A DNA stretch of 64,000 nucleotides from contig JAESIW010000137.1 of the NCBI GenBank assembly GCA_016802295.1, positions 3,131,961 through 3,195,960 on the forward strand, written 5' to 3'. The notes beneath the pieces are model-generated. The model had not been told where the DNA came from, did no database searches, and saw only the letters and a list, made by a program, of their open reading frames with translations. The stretch comes from Brachionus rotundiformis (taxonomy: Eukaryota; Rotifera; Eurotatoria; Ploima; Brachionidae). The position numbers and the translations under genes were made by a program. The number at the start of each line of letters is the position of its first letter. Position 1 is the stretch's first letter. Of the stretch, positions 1 to 11,400 are shown piece by piece.

Positions 1-80
1 TGTTTATTTATTTTTTTAGAATAAAAATATTAATGTCTATTTATTTAGTAATTAAATAGGAGAATTTTTATTTAAAAAAA

Positions 81-1457
81 TTAATTATTTTGATTTTTTT
101 TTAAAACAGAAGGGTCGAAAGGCGTTCCTTTAAATGGTGAACCTTCGGCGTCCCATGCTTTTTTTAGAATTTCCAAATTTTTCTAAAAAAAATTGATTTT
201 ATTCAAAATTACTAAAAAATTTAATTAACTTGTTCTTCTATTGTTGGTAGTCCGAGTCTTTTCTGATTTTCGTCATACATCATTTGTTTTATTTTAGCCT
301 GACTTTCTTGGTCTAAATCTTCTAGAGGTTTTTCTGGGTTTATTTTTTTCAAGTCAATTTTTGGTTCATTTGCTAATAGATTTTCCCACCAACGTTCCTG
401 AATTTTTTCCAAATTGATCTTAAAATACTTGATTAAATTAGCTAAAAATTAGTCAACTCCATACATGAACATGATCTGCCGGAAATAGACTCCAAGTGCA
501 CTCATCAGGCTTGATACTCCATGGTAATTTATCGTCTAAGATAACTTGCCAAGAATCTAAAAGAAAAAAGTTTTAAATTAATTTTGTACTTAAAATAGAC
601 TTTTTTTTATATACTTAAACATCTAAAAATAAAATTTACCTTGGCTTTTAGTTGAAATTTTTAAATGCTGCTTTTCGATTATTACTTTTAAATCTTTGCT
701 TGTCTTGATCATTGGACTTATCTTAAATAAAGTAAAAAAAAATAAAATAAACTCTAGATTTAATTAAATTGTAAAGTATACATTAACTCTGACATCGATA
801 TCTTTTATTGATTGGGTCCAAGTGTAATTATCACGTATGGCTCCATTGTAACTGGACGGATCTTTTTGAAACTTTTCTTGTTCGTTGGTTTCACCTGAAC
901 AATTTGGTCTTGGAATTTCTTGTTTAGTTTCTTGTTTTTTTGAATTTTCACACTTAGTATTTGCTTTAGATGAAATTTCCTGATCTTGAAAAATATTCAA
1001 TATCTATCAAAAATGAATAGTTAACTTTTATTTACTTGATTTAAGTAATTTTTTTTTGAGATTATCTTTTGGAATTGAATCATATTTTTGAAATGTCTAA
1101 AAAATATTAGTTAATTTTTATCTATTTGAATTGAACGCTCACTTTTAAAACAGTTTGCTTAGCGACATTCGGAGGAAAGCCGTAAGGCTGATCCAATGTC
1201 TCTTGAATCAGAAAAAAATCTGTTCTAATTTTAGATAAATTTATTATTCCATTTTTATATTTAGTTATTTAGTTATTATTCAAACAAAATGTAAATAATT
1301 ATTGATTAGAATGTTACAACAGTTACCTTCTGTAAAGAAATCTGAAAACTGAGTCTAAAAAAGGCTCTATTTTGCCTTCCTGCTGGAGTATAGATAAAAA
1401 AATGTCATCATATTTTTCCTCTTTAGCTGACAACTCTTCGAAATCGTTCATGTTCAT
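81..1457 (-). CDS. NUDCD3: NudC domain-containing protein 3 (Hsp90/dynein co-chaperone)
   Basis: Eight exons read on the minus strand: 1457-1327, 1224-1143, 1096-1036, 984-782, 721-640, 556-465, 418-230 and 182-81. They join in frame to 313 residues, against about 361 in human. The N-terminus (YRRTDFF, YGFPPNVA) matches the NUDCD3 N-terminal domain. The middle has the CS/NudC start NGAIRDNYTWTQ, then SWQVILDDKLPWS. The C-terminus has ERWWENLL, KINPEKPLEDLD, MMYDENQKRLGLPT and WDAEGSPFKGTPFDP, all close to the vertebrate protein. The family is a cytosolic Hsp90 co-chaperone that stabilises dynein intermediate chain and KELCH/WD proteins. The start is the first ATG of MNMNDF. Intron 7 uses an unusual GTTAAT donor. 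The gene sits head-to-head with the F-box gene, about 330 bp apart. Confidence 0.93.
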
Positions 1458-1787
1458 TAAATTAATTTAAATTTATAAAGCCTAATATAAATAATATAAT
1501 TTAAATATTTTAATTCAATTCATGAATAAATGCAAAGATAGTTTAAATATTTTAGAAAGATATGAAAAAAAATCCGCCAAATTGCATATTTTACCCAACT
1601 TTTAGTTTTATTCTATATTATTTCTAGAAAATACAATTAAATTATTATTGTTAGCTTTAATCTATTTATGTTTACATTTTTTGGAAATTTTATTTTTTAT
1701 AAATAACTGAAATTGGAAGTAAAAGATGCTTGAATAATATTTTTTTTAGATTTAGATTGAGATTAATTAGTCGAGCGTTTAAACAAA
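1458..1787. promoter_or_regulatory. Shared upstream region of NUDCD3 and the F-box gene
   Basis: These 330 bp separate two divergent start codons and must hold both promoters. The sequence is AT-rich with no clear TATA box. A CCGCCAAA (reverse TTTGGCGG) at about 1574-1581 resembles an E2F-type site. That resemblance is by motif only. Confidence 0.4.
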
Positions 1788-3017
1788 ATGGATATAGAGA
1801 GAGAAATGCAGCCATCATTGAAAATTTCTATCTTGGATCTTCCGGATATTTTTATGATCTCAGTGTTAAAATTGTTTAGAATGAGGCAGCTTCTTCAGAT
1901 TGCCAAGTAATATATAGTTAAATTAAATAAATTATTTTCAAGATTATTTTAATATTTATTTTTTGTATTAACTTTTTGAAGAATAGTAGTGGACCTAAAA
2001 AAACACTAATAAATGAATATTTTAAAAAATGATAAAAAAATTAATTTAAGTGTTTGCAAAAAATGGAACTCTTTGGTCAAAGATGCCTCATTATGGACCA
2101 AATTCGATTTCAGGGACGATAAGAACGAAATTAATTTGAATGATATTAAAAAAACCATTCAAATTTATGGAAATGAATCGTCAAAACAACTTCTAATAAC
2201 TGGTAATTACTCATACCACTTTAAGCACAAAATAGAAGAAAAAGCAACCACAAAAGTAGTTGGACTAGACACGGATTTCTTAATCAATATTCTTCCAGAC
2301 AAATGTTCAAAAATAAATAAAATTGTTCTTGAATATCTGGACTTATCTTCGTTAAGTTTCCAAGATTTCAGTCTTCTAAAAGATCTCAAAATTCTGTCAT
2401 TCAAATGGTGTCATTTGAAACAAAATTTCTTCAATGATAAAAACAACTCAGAAACTAAAATTGAACAATTATTTTTCATCAAAAGTGGTAGTCTGACTTT
2501 GGACGATGTCAAAACCATCTGTTTAAAAATGCCTAATTTAAATACCCTGTGTATTAACCAGGCTCAATCGAGCATAAAAGATGACTCTATTCATTATTTG
2601 GTCAAGCATTTAACTAACTTGGAAAGACTTGAATTAACCAATACACTCATTAGTGATATGGGAATTAAGAGTATTTGCGAGTCACCTCATTTGACCAAGA
2701 AGCTGAAATTTTTAAATATAAGTATGTCATCTTGTTTGACAAACAGTTGTCTAAACTTATTGTCCGAGCATTTGTCTTGCTTAAAATCGCTCTATCTAAC
2801 ATCTTGCTTTGGAATTTCAAATGTAAAATTGCTGCAGAATTTTGTCAATTTAAGTTATTTAAATTTAAATAACACATCAATTGAAAGAGATCAAATTCGC
2901 GAATCTCTTTTACCTGTTTTGCCTAAGTGTGAAATAGATTTTGGTCATGAAAAAATGCTTAATAGAAAACTAATGTGGACCATAAATGGAAGTCGTAGTT
3001 GTGTTTGTAGTTTTTAA
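1788..3017 (+). CDS. F-box and leucine-rich-repeat protein (FBXL-like)
   Basis: Two exons, 1788-1906 and 2051-3017, join with phase 2 (AA|T) to give 361 residues. The F-box lies at about residues 10-55: ILDLPDIFMISVLKLFRMRQLL, then VCKKWNSLVKDASLW across the splice. It has the usual LP, V-CKKW and LW positions. Downstream are irregular RI-like/FBXL leucine-rich repeats (for example LTNLERLELTNTLISDMGI and LKFLNISMSSCLTNSCL). Such proteins are substrate receptors of SCF ubiquitin ligases: the F-box binds Skp1 and the LRR selects the target. I could not assign a specific FBXL orthologue. The stretch before 2051 also reads open, but it lacks the F-box join, so it is treated as intron. Confidence 0.85.
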
Positions 3018-3255
3018 CTAAAAACTTTTCTACATTGAGAATGATTTGAAAAGTTTGTTTTTTCTTATAAATATTTATAATTAATAATTGTAAACTAAAT
3101 CATTTTTATTAATTTCTTTTAATTAATCTAAAAAAAATAAAATTTAATAATTTATTTTTGGAAAAAAAAAATTTCTAAATTAACAAAATGAGATTTTAAA
3201 ATTTCATTCCAAATTTTAAATTTATTCCTATGTGATTTTGTTTGATTAAATAGAA

Positions 3256-3870
3256 ATGGATCTTAAGCGCAAGTTTCACTGTGAAGATAATGAAGACGAT
3301 CTGATCATTCTCAAAGAAAATTTGAACAATTCAGAATCAAAACGAGCCCATTATCTTTCTTATACAGAACGTTATTTTACCAAATATTACAAACTTGACA
3401 TAAAATATCCCAACAATGACCATTTGGTAATGATGCACTCAAACAAAGTGGCCATTTGCTTTATAGCACCGAGTCACCCTATTCTAGACAAACAAAAATA
3501 TAAGGTTCGAAAAGTAGATTACATACAAAATGTTAACGAAGAAATGAGTGGCAAACATAAACACCATGCCAAAAATGTGAATGCCAACCAGCCTTTGTGT
3601 AAAGTTTACTGTGATGTTCTAGAGCGAGAAGCAACCGAGCCTGAAGAAAGATACTTTTTAATTTACGCTTGTTTGAATGCAAAATTAATTGAAATAAATG
3701 AGAGACTGATAAAAAAGCCCGAACTTATTCAAGAAAAACCTCATACGGAGGGATTTTTCGCAATTCTGATGCCAAAACTTGACAGCATAAATGACCAACT
3801 GTCAGAGTTTATGACACACAAAGAATATTTAGATAAAAATAAAAAATTAAATTCTATAGAGAGAAACTAG
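3256..3870 (+). CDS. ABITRAM: Actin-binding transcription modulator (FAM206A/Simiate family)
   Basis: Single-exon reading frame of 204 residues, against about 181 in human. Family hallmarks run in order: YTERYFTKYYKLD near residue 37, SNKVAICFIAPSHPIL, MSGKHKHHAKN, PLCKVYC, INERLIKKPELIQEKPHTEG and ILMPKLD. The spacing matches vertebrate ABITRAM throughout. Known roles are actin binding and nuclear-speckle transcription modulation in neurons. The fold resembles a lipoyl/GcvH-like barrel. An extra acidic N-terminal stretch of about 25 residues precedes the conserved core. No intron is visible, unlike the vertebrate gene. An AATAAA-type signal follows at about 3896. The neighbour downstream is convergent. 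Confidence 0.92.
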   Translation: MDLKRKFHCEDNEDDLIILKENLNNSESKRAHYLSYTERYFTKYYKLDIKYPNNDHLVMMHSNKVAICFIAPSHPILDKQKYKVRKVDYIQNVNEEMSGKHKHHAKNVNANQPLCKVYCDVLEREATEPEERYFLIYACLNAKLIEINERLIKKPELIQEKPHTEGFFAILMPKLDSINDQLSEFMTHKEYLDKNKKLNSIERN

Positions 3871-4184
3871 TTATGTACACAATTTAAATAACATAAATAA
3901 AAACATTAAAAAAAACTTTTGTTGTTATTAATAAATTGTATAGTTATTCTGAATAAATTCAATTAAAAAATGATTTCAACAAATAAAGTTTGATTAGCTA
4001 TTAAAATTTTATTATGAAATTAAATAATTTTTGTAAAAAAATTTTAATTATTAAATTAATTTACTTGAATTTAGATTAAAATTTTAATCATGATAATTAA
4101 ATTAATTAAAAACTGAATTATTTTTGAAATTTTTTAAATACTAATAAAATAAAAAAAAATCGGCTAATTGAGTTCATTTTATAC

Positions 4185-5065
4185 TTATACATCATAATCA
4201 TTCTTATCATAAACTTTTAAATTTTCATTCATACTTGAAGACAATCTTGCCAAGAAATTATATTTTTTAAAAATTTTAAAATTTATATTTCAATTTACCT
4301 TTTTGATTTATGTTTCTGTTCCTTCTTTGGTTTTTTAAACAAATTAATTAAAGAAGATCTATTTTCCATTTTATCCAGAGTCTTTTTTTCATTTTCATTT
4401 GGCATTGGATAATCATCAATATCCTTATACTGACGCTTGGCATGAGATATTGATATTTTAGTGTTAAATAAGCGAAATTCTTTTTTAAATCTAGATCCTT
4501 CTCTATGCTTCACATTGGTCAAAATAGCTGGCGAAGAAACTGACTTACAGATAGATTTTGATTGAATTTCTTTATTTGACTCAAGGACAAGCTCCGGGTC
4601 AGAATTTTCCTCTTGGTAATTACGAGTGGTCACTGGTGTTTGTAACGATTCGTAATGGTTATGAGAAGTTGTTTTGTTTTTTTTTTCGTTTTCCAATTCT
4701 TCAATCTAAAAAAAATTTTATTTTAATTTGATAATTTAAATAAGATCTTAATTTGCCAACTCTTTGCCTAAGATTTATTATTTCACAAGTAAGATCATAA
4801 TTCAGCTTGTTGAGATCAATTAATTTTTCTGACTGATTTTTAATTATCTGATTCGACCGGTTCCATCTATCGTGTAAAAACTTTCCAAGAAATTTAAATC
4901 TTTCACGGCTATCTGGTATATTATCGAAAAGTTCCTCCATATCAAAAAAATTTTCATCTACATCATTTACTAAAGATTTCAAAGTTAAAATTTCTGTCAG
5001 GTTCACATAAATCAGTGATTACATGTAGAGTGAAAAATTCCCGGAAAAACAGGCTGAAAATCCAT
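4185..5065 (-). CDS. Unrecognised coiled-coil protein, 239 residues
   Basis: Four exons (5065-5023, 4969-4761, 4705-4299, 4245-4185) join in phase to exactly 239 codons. I do not recognise the family. The N-terminal third is acidic (NDVDENFFDMEELFDNIPDS). It is followed by a predicted coiled coil at about residues 55-95 with leucine/isoleucine heptads (LIDLNKLNYDLTCEIINL, then IEELENEKK). The C-terminal half is Ser/Lys/Glu-rich and probably disordered, ending in a basic patch (KKPKKEQKHKSK) that could be a nuclear localisation signal. The first exon was chosen because the frame of the second contains an in-frame stop upstream and only the ATG at 5065 splices in phase. Intron 2 uses a GTTGGC donor. 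An adaptor or scaffold role is only a guess. Confidence 0.7.
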
Positions 5066-5354
5066 TTGTGTCTAAATTAGCTTAAATTGAATTTCTAATA
5101 TCCAAATTTTTCAACTGAGAATGAACACAATTTTTCTCTAAAATTGAATTCATAATTAATAATACATTTTAAAAAATATATAATAAATATGTTTCTTTTT
5201 TTTAATTTAAATTTCAAATTTAATTAGATAAAAGTATTTTGGTCCAGAAAAAGCTATCCTCATTTAACCTTCAAGAAATCAAAATATTCAAAATTCAGTT
5301 TTTTATTTTTTAATTAAACCAACCCTTTAAAATTTTTTTATCGATTTACCAAAG

Positions 5355-5561
5355 TTTTCATCAAGCTTTAAATTTTTTGTTAAAGAAATTTAAGTTATTT
5401 TAACATTGTTTTATTAAAATTATCTAGGATAATAGATTTTTTCATATCTTTTAACTTTCCTTTAATCTAAGTTAAAAATAAGCTTTTTGAGAAGAACATA
5501 AATAATCATATCTTTCTTTTTATCCCGGTCTAAAATGAGGGAGTGATTAACTTGGTTATCT
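5355..5561. repeat. Left copy of gap-flanking direct repeat 1
   Basis: These 207 bp are repeated almost exactly at 6036-6242, immediately after the N-gap. I see one base difference (TATTAAAA versus TATAAAAA). Both copies abut the gap edge, as expected for two overlapping contig ends left unmerged. Confidence 0.9.
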
Positions 5562-6035
5562 NNNNNNNNNNNNNNNNNNNNNNNNNNNNNNNNNNNNNNN
5601 NNNNNNNNNNNNNNNNNNNNNNNNNNNNNNNNNNNNNNNNNNNNNNNNNNNNNNNNNNNNNNNNNNNNNNNNNNNNNNNNNNNNNNNNNNNNNNNNNNNN
5701 NNNNNNNNNNNNNNNNNNNNNNNNNNNNNNNNNNNNNNNNNNNNNNNNNNNNNNNNNNNNNNNNNNNNNNNNNNNNNNNNNNNNNNNNNNNNNNNNNNNN
5801 NNNNNNNNNNNNNNNNNNNNNNNNNNNNNNNNNNNNNNNNNNNNNNNNNNNNNNNNNNNNNNNNNNNNNNNNNNNNNNNNNNNNNNNNNNNNNNNNNNNN
5901 NNNNNNNNNNNNNNNNNNNNNNNNNNNNNNNNNNNNNNNNNNNNNNNNNNNNNNNNNNNNNNNNNNNNNNNNNNNNNNNNNNNNNNNNNNNNNNNNNNNN
6001 NNNNNNNNNNNNNNNNNNNNNNNNNNNNNNNNNNN
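5562..6035. other. Assembly gap (474 N)
   Basis: A run of N. It is flanked on both sides by the same 207-bp sequence, so the real gap may be zero or negative in length. Confidence 0.98.
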
Positions 6036-6242
6036 TTTTCATCAAGCTTTAAATTTTTTGTTAAAGAAATTTAAGTTATTTTAACATTGTTTTATAAAAA
6101 TTATCTAGGATAATAGATTTTTTCATATCTTTTAACTTTCCTTTAATCTAAGTTAAAAATAAGCTTTTTGAGAAGAACATAAATAATCATATCTTTCTTT
6201 TTATCCCGGTCTAAAATGAGGGAGTGATTAACTTGGTTATCT
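6036..6242. repeat. Right copy of gap-flanking direct repeat 1
   Basis: Near-identical to 5355-5561. It is probably the same genomic sequence assembled twice (contig overlap or alternative haplotype). Confidence 0.9.
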
Positions 6243-7065
6243 TACACCAGCCTCTTTTTTTCAAGATAAAAGTTAAATTCTATTTCAATTTTTTATAATT
6301 CAAAAATAATTTTAAAACTATAAAGTAGTTATAGAAACATTAGATGGATAAGTGATGGTTGTCTATTTAAATTTTTTTTTATATTTTAAATAAAAATCAA
6401 TTATTCTCAAATTAGTCAGAAATTTTAGGTCAAAACATCTATTTGAGATCAGTTTTTATCTAAAAATTTTATAAATAAAATCTCTATGTGGATTTTTTTC
6501 TGAATTAAATCAAACTGAGTTGCAAATGAATAGATTTTAAAAATTGATTAAACTAGCTCCTTAATTAATAGAAACAAAAGCGTTTGAAACAACGAAATTA
6601 AATGAAAGTTAATTATATTATTTTCCAAGTTACCATGACTAAGAATGATTGTTAAAATAAAGTCAAAATTCAACCAAGTCAATGATTTCTTGGCCTGAAG
6701 GCTTAAGGAGTGTTTGTTAATTTTGTTTTGCACCATTTTCTTTTAACAAAAGTCAAATATCGGCATTTTTAGATTAATTTTAAGAAATATTGGAATAATT
6801 TATGTTTTTTATTAATTTTGGGGAATTGCTTAAAATTTAGCTAATGAGAAAAAGTCCAAACTAGTGTCAAAATATCTCTAGCTATTAATACTAGGTTTCT
6901 ATTTTATAAATTAATCTTGCATTTTTTTTTGATAGATTCTATTTTGATTTAATGACTAGGATAAATTAAATACGCAATAGATTATCAAACTAAAATATTT
7001 TACAAAGCTAAAGAATAAAAAAAAATACTTTTTTTATAGAATTTATTTTGATTAAAATCAACAGT

Positions 7066-7925
7066 ATGAAATTGTTAGAAAATACTCAATTTGAAGCGCT
7101 TAGCTCAGCATTATCTGTTGAAACCGGTGTTTCTAAAATCAACAGTCGGTATGAAAAAATCTGTGTCTAATTTAATTGCTGGCGATTGAAGTTTTATTTT
7201 TTAGCATAGAGAGCTATTCGTGTAAAATGGCTGGAGATTGTAAAAAATTATACAAACAAATGCATGATGAAAAATTGCCTGGTTCTTCGCCAAATGATCT
7301 TCAGCTTTTAGGCCGATCCGGCACCCTGCAGCAACTAGGCGTGTCTCCCACATTGATACCACTAATGAATAGCATGAATGCCAGGTCTTTTACAGATGAA
7401 GACTTTAGTAAAAGCTGCGGCAACATTGATATTATATCCAGGAAAACACTCTTCTACTTGATCTCAACCCTAAATGCATCTTTTCAACCAGATTATGACT
7501 TTTCCAATACTCTTAGCTCTGAATTTAGCCGAGAGCCATCGCTCGATTTTGTGGTCAAGTCTGTTGAGAGCTACTTGGGAACACTTGAGGCTTACAATCG
7601 TCTCAAACAGAAGCTTTGGGAGTCTATAGATAAAGAAATTAATTTGAATGAATGTGAATTTTACAGCTACAACCCGGATTTGACTTCTGATCCTTGTTCT
7701 GAAGATGGCTGTCTTTGGTTCTTTAATTACTTTATTTATAATAAGAAGATGAAAAGAATTGTGTTTGTATCTTGCCGATGTAATAGTAAAAGTGCTGAAT
7801 CTAGTTATGGTGATGATGAAGAGATGGGTGAGGAAAATGTTGAAGATGACAACCGTAGTCCATTTTGGTCCTATGAATTCTCAAGCCAAGCACCTGCAAA
7901 TCAATTAAATCCAATGATAGAGTAA
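7066..7925 (+). CDS. MAF1: MAF1, repressor of RNA polymerase III
   Basis: Two exons, 7066-7148 and 7205-7925, joined at CG|C, give 267 residues (human about 256). The start [16 protein letters not shown] followed by VETG is diagnostic. The A-box region reads [14 protein letters not shown], then [19 protein letters not shown]. The B/C boxes include [23 protein letters not shown] and [18 protein letters not shown]. The tail is acidic ([13 protein letters not shown]), as in vertebrates. MAF1 binds Pol III and blocks its recruitment by TFIIIB, cutting tRNA and 5S synthesis under nutrient stress. TORC1 phosphorylates it in known systems. The linker between the A and B boxes is where it differs most in sequence. 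An alternative GT at the stop codon (GAGTAAGC) could allow a further exon, but none is seen. Confidence 0.95.
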
Positions 7926-9102
7926 GCTTAATACTTCCTTGACTTTATTTATCTAAATTTTTTTACTAAGTTTAATGGATTGAATACTGCTGTGGCAGAA
8001 AATTATCAATGATCCCCTGAAGCTCTTATATAAAGAACTGGTACAGATATTTATGCCCAGAAAATTTATAATTAGATAATATTTAGTTGTGTTATTGGTT
8101 TAGTTTGATATCAGTAAAATAGTTGTTGCATTTTTTTGTACTAAGTTCGATCATTTTGCATCAAATTAATTAATTTTTTAATTGTATATTTGGTTTTTGG
8201 CTTTTCGAGCTCTTTATTTTTAGTGTATATATTTTTGGCAAAAGAGTTCTAGTTATAAAGAAAATAAAGATTATAAATAAAAGTTAAAATCAAAAAAATT
8301 ATTATCCATTCATTCAGACATTTTTTCAAGGGCTGATAAAAACTTTGAAAATTATAAGAATGTAGCGGTAAAAAGGTTTTAAAAGTTTTTATATATCAAG
8401 ATCAAACGATTTTTTAATTAACGAGCAAGAATTCACATCAAATTAAATATGAAATTAAAAAATGACCAAAAAAATAAAAATTTAACCCTGAAGATAAATT
8501 TAAGAATAGGTTAAAATTAAGTTTTCTCAAAATAGGCATCAAATACCATAAATTCTTTTTTAATTTAATTAAACTTAAAAATTTAAAAATATAGTTAGGT
8601 GTTTTTAGATCCATGATTTAAAGCTAAGTAAAACTCTAGCAAAATGTAAAAAGCTATCACAAAAAACAGCTGGTATTATTTTTTATTCTTTAAAAATCTG
8701 ATAAATATGGCTTGAAAAATGAATACATAAAAATCTAATCGGAGTGATATTCATTTAAAATTTAAATAAAATTTCTTTAAATTTAAAAAAATATTGTGTA
8801 TAAATAGTCATTTTTAAGGTTATATTTAAATTTATATTTTCAAAAAAATTTCTCACTAATTTCTCAATAATCTCTCAATTTTATATCCTCCTTGTTATAT
8901 TAATAACTTTCTTTATCTAATAGAATTTTATCATTTAAAATTATTTATTTTAAAAAATATAATAAACCCAAAATTTTTAATCAATTTCTCAAGTAATAAT
9001 CAATTATTTGATAGAACTGAATAAATCGCTTTCATTACTTGTAAATGGAGAAAAACACAAATAAAAAGGATTTAAAAATTGATAAAATTTGAAATTTTAT
9101 TT
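7926..9102. other. Non-coding interval, MAF1 3' side to DALRD3
   Basis: No exon is recognised. Poly(A)-type hexamers occur near 8260-8280 (AATAAAG, ATAAATAAA) and could end the MAF1 transcript. The rest is AT-rich with no repeat structure that I can see. Confidence 0.5.
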
Positions 9103-10667
9103 TTATATCCTCCTTAAAGGAAAAATATTAAACATTAGAAGTATTTTATAAACTAAATTTAAGATAAGCCTTAATAAATATATTCTTGCTTGCATTGTAT
9201 CATGGAGATGTTTGAATTTTGGGTCCTTTTTTTAATTTTAAATATTTGGAAAATTTAAATTAAAAAAACTTACCTCTATTATATGAACTTTGCTGTAATA
9301 TTTTGAAAAATTATTGATCAAATCGTTCATGAAATTTAGTAACTTTGAAATATTAACTCTAATTTGAATAGAATTATTTTTGGAAATATCTAATGACTGA
9401 TATATCTCATTAAATACCAATTCAAACTTAAATAAAAAATTTAAGCAAATTTTTTTCTCATAGTCAGTCTTAAGCAAATTATAAAAATCTAAATCATCAG
9501 GACTTTTTAATTTTTCGAATAATCCCTGGTCAACATATGAAGAAAATTTGTCCAAAATAGCTGATATTCGAGCACAATTGTAAAGAATAAAAGATGACTG
9601 TTCACCAAATTTTTGATTATCTTCCAAAGTTAATCTTTCTAAGTCAATGCATTTAAATTTTTTGATATCAATTTGATGATTTGAATTAAATAGATCATGG
9701 ACTATCGAAAATAAAGCCAAATTTTGGATGTTAGCTTCAGAAATGGACTGCGACATCATTTGACGTTGTTCTGCTGAATGTCTAAAATACTTTTGTCTGT
9801 ATTCATAATGTTTCAAAAAGTCGTCTTTTAAATCATCATACTGTGGCTCATTTTCATCAATTTTTACTATCCCAGTACAAATAAAACCATGTTTATATGT
9901 CTTAAATTTTTGGTCAATGTTGGTAAAAGATCTTAATAAGAGATCAAATTTTTGGATTTGAAAAAGTTCAGAATTAAGACACAAAGTTAATATTTCACCA
10001 TTGTCCTGTAAATTTTCATTCAAAAAATTTTTATATAAATAAGCGGTTAATGATAAGACATCAACTTAAAAATAAATATCTTAGTTTTCAAATTAAAAAT
10101 TAAATTATAATATTACGATATTTTGTTTTAAGATTCTGATCATATTTTTCAAGATTAAATTCACTTTTAATTCTTGAATAATTAATTACTACATCATTTT
10201 CTTTATCGATTGTTTTGAATCGTTCGTCAATATTTTGTATAAAATTTTTAGCTATTTCGTCTTTATCAATCTGCGGGCAATGAACTTCTAATATTAAGTT
10301 TTCATTAAATTTAATAAGTTCAAAAATAGACTTGAATCTATTTAAATTATTTTTTCCTGAGTAAACATTCAGCTTTAATCTTGAATAAATTTATTGGTAG
10401 TGAAATTTTGGCTAAAGGCTCTTTGGTAATTTACTTTATTCCTAAAAAATTTGATATAAAATTTGCCAAGATGATAAGTCTAAAATTGGTTAAAGAACAT
10501 AGATCACGATTTCCATCGTCAATAGAGATAAAAATATTCTCCGCACGACTATGATGTATTTCTTCATTATATGGGTTATAGGCCGGTTTTAAATCGCCCT
10601 CGGTCAAAACAAAACGTTCCAAGAGCTGCCTAAATTTTGCGTTAAATTCTTTCATTGAATAATTCAT
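9103..10667 (-). CDS. DALRD3: DALR anticodon-binding domain protein 3
   Basis: Four exons (10667-10435, 10379-10117, 10064-9274, 9225-9103) join with matching phases to 470 residues; human is about 543. The C-terminal half is a DALR anticodon-binding domain of the ArgRS type: SSFILYNCARISAILDKF near its start and LHDTMQARIYLLRLI with IFPLRRI at its end. A catalytic synthetase core (HIGH/KMSKS) is absent, which points to DALRD3 rather than arginyl-tRNA synthetase. In vertebrates DALRD3 recruits METTL2 to make 3-methylcytidine at position 32 of arginine tRNAs. The last exon was recovered from sequence too short to stand out as an open frame. Its start codon lies 84 nt from the start codon of ZMAT5 on the other strand. 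Confidence 0.85.
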
Positions 10668-10750
10668 TTTTAATTTTGAATTAAAAAAAAATTTATTGAA
10701 TTTATTCAAATAGTGGCATTATTAACTTTAATTTTAAATTTTAGAATTCG
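10668..10750. promoter_or_regulatory. 83-bp bidirectional intergenic region DALRD3/ZMAT5
   Basis: Only 83 bp separate two divergent start codons, so both 5' UTRs and core promoters must overlap. The sequence is almost pure A/T with no obvious TATA box. Confidence 0.5.
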
Positions 10751-11400
10751 ATGGGAAAGAGATATTATTGTGATTTTTGTGACAAGTCAATACCAAACAA
10801 TAGTGATGGAATAAAAAAGCATAACCAAGGTTCGCAGCATCAGGCATTAAGAAATTCATATTATTTAAGATACAAAGGTAATGGGAAAAAAATTATAAAA
10901 AATGGTTTTATTTGTAACAAATTTTTAGATTTGGAAACTATTTTGGGTGAAGAAAGAGAAAAAAGTCCTTGCTCAAAGTATTTTAGTTATGGTTATTGTA
11001 GTTTTGGAGATCTTTGTCGTGACTCCCATAGAACTCCTGAGCAAAAACAGCAATTAGAAGACTTATATCGATATGGTAAATTTTTTTTTTTATTTACAAT
11101 ATAATAAAAGTGAGTTGATTACGGATAGAATGTCACAAAAAAGTCAAGATTGAGGAGGAAAAACAAAGAACTACGGAGCAAAAAAAAAGAAAGAATATTC
11201 GATCCCAATCTCACCTCAGTGATCATTTGGAGCATCAAGAAGCAAATGCAATTGAAAATTTTTTTCCAAAATATTTTATGCCTACAAAAATAAAAAATTT
11301 AAATTTGACAGTAGTTCCGCCATCACTAGAGCCTCCAAATTTTAAAGATTTTATTAATTATGAACCTAATTCATGGGGAAATGATGAACAGAGACAATGA
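10751..11400 (+). CDS. ZMAT5: U11/U12 snRNP 20 kDa protein (minor spliceosome)
   Basis: Two exons, 10751-11075 and 11129-11400, joined at G|AA, give 198 residues (human about 170). The start MGKRYYCDFCDKS is nearly identical to human ZMAT5. It opens a U1-C-type C2H2 finger (C-x2-C...H-x5-H) at residues about 7-31. A CCCH finger of spacing C-x8-C-x5-C-x3-H follows at about residues 75-95. The C-terminal exon is Lys/Glu-rich, then ends in a Pro/Asn region (VVPPSLEPPNFKDF), where vertebrates also have proline-rich sequence. The family is a component of the U11/U12 di-snRNP, which recognises U12-type introns. AATAAAG lies just after the stop. Confidence 0.92.

Larger units (their letters stand above)
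5066..7065. other. Non-coding interval with an assembly gap
   Basis: No coding exon is supported here. The sequence is AT-rich and contains the N-gap at 5562-6035 and its flanking repeat pair, listed separately. The last part (about 6250-7065) is the upstream region of MAF1 and shows no recognisable promoter motif. Confidence 0.6.
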
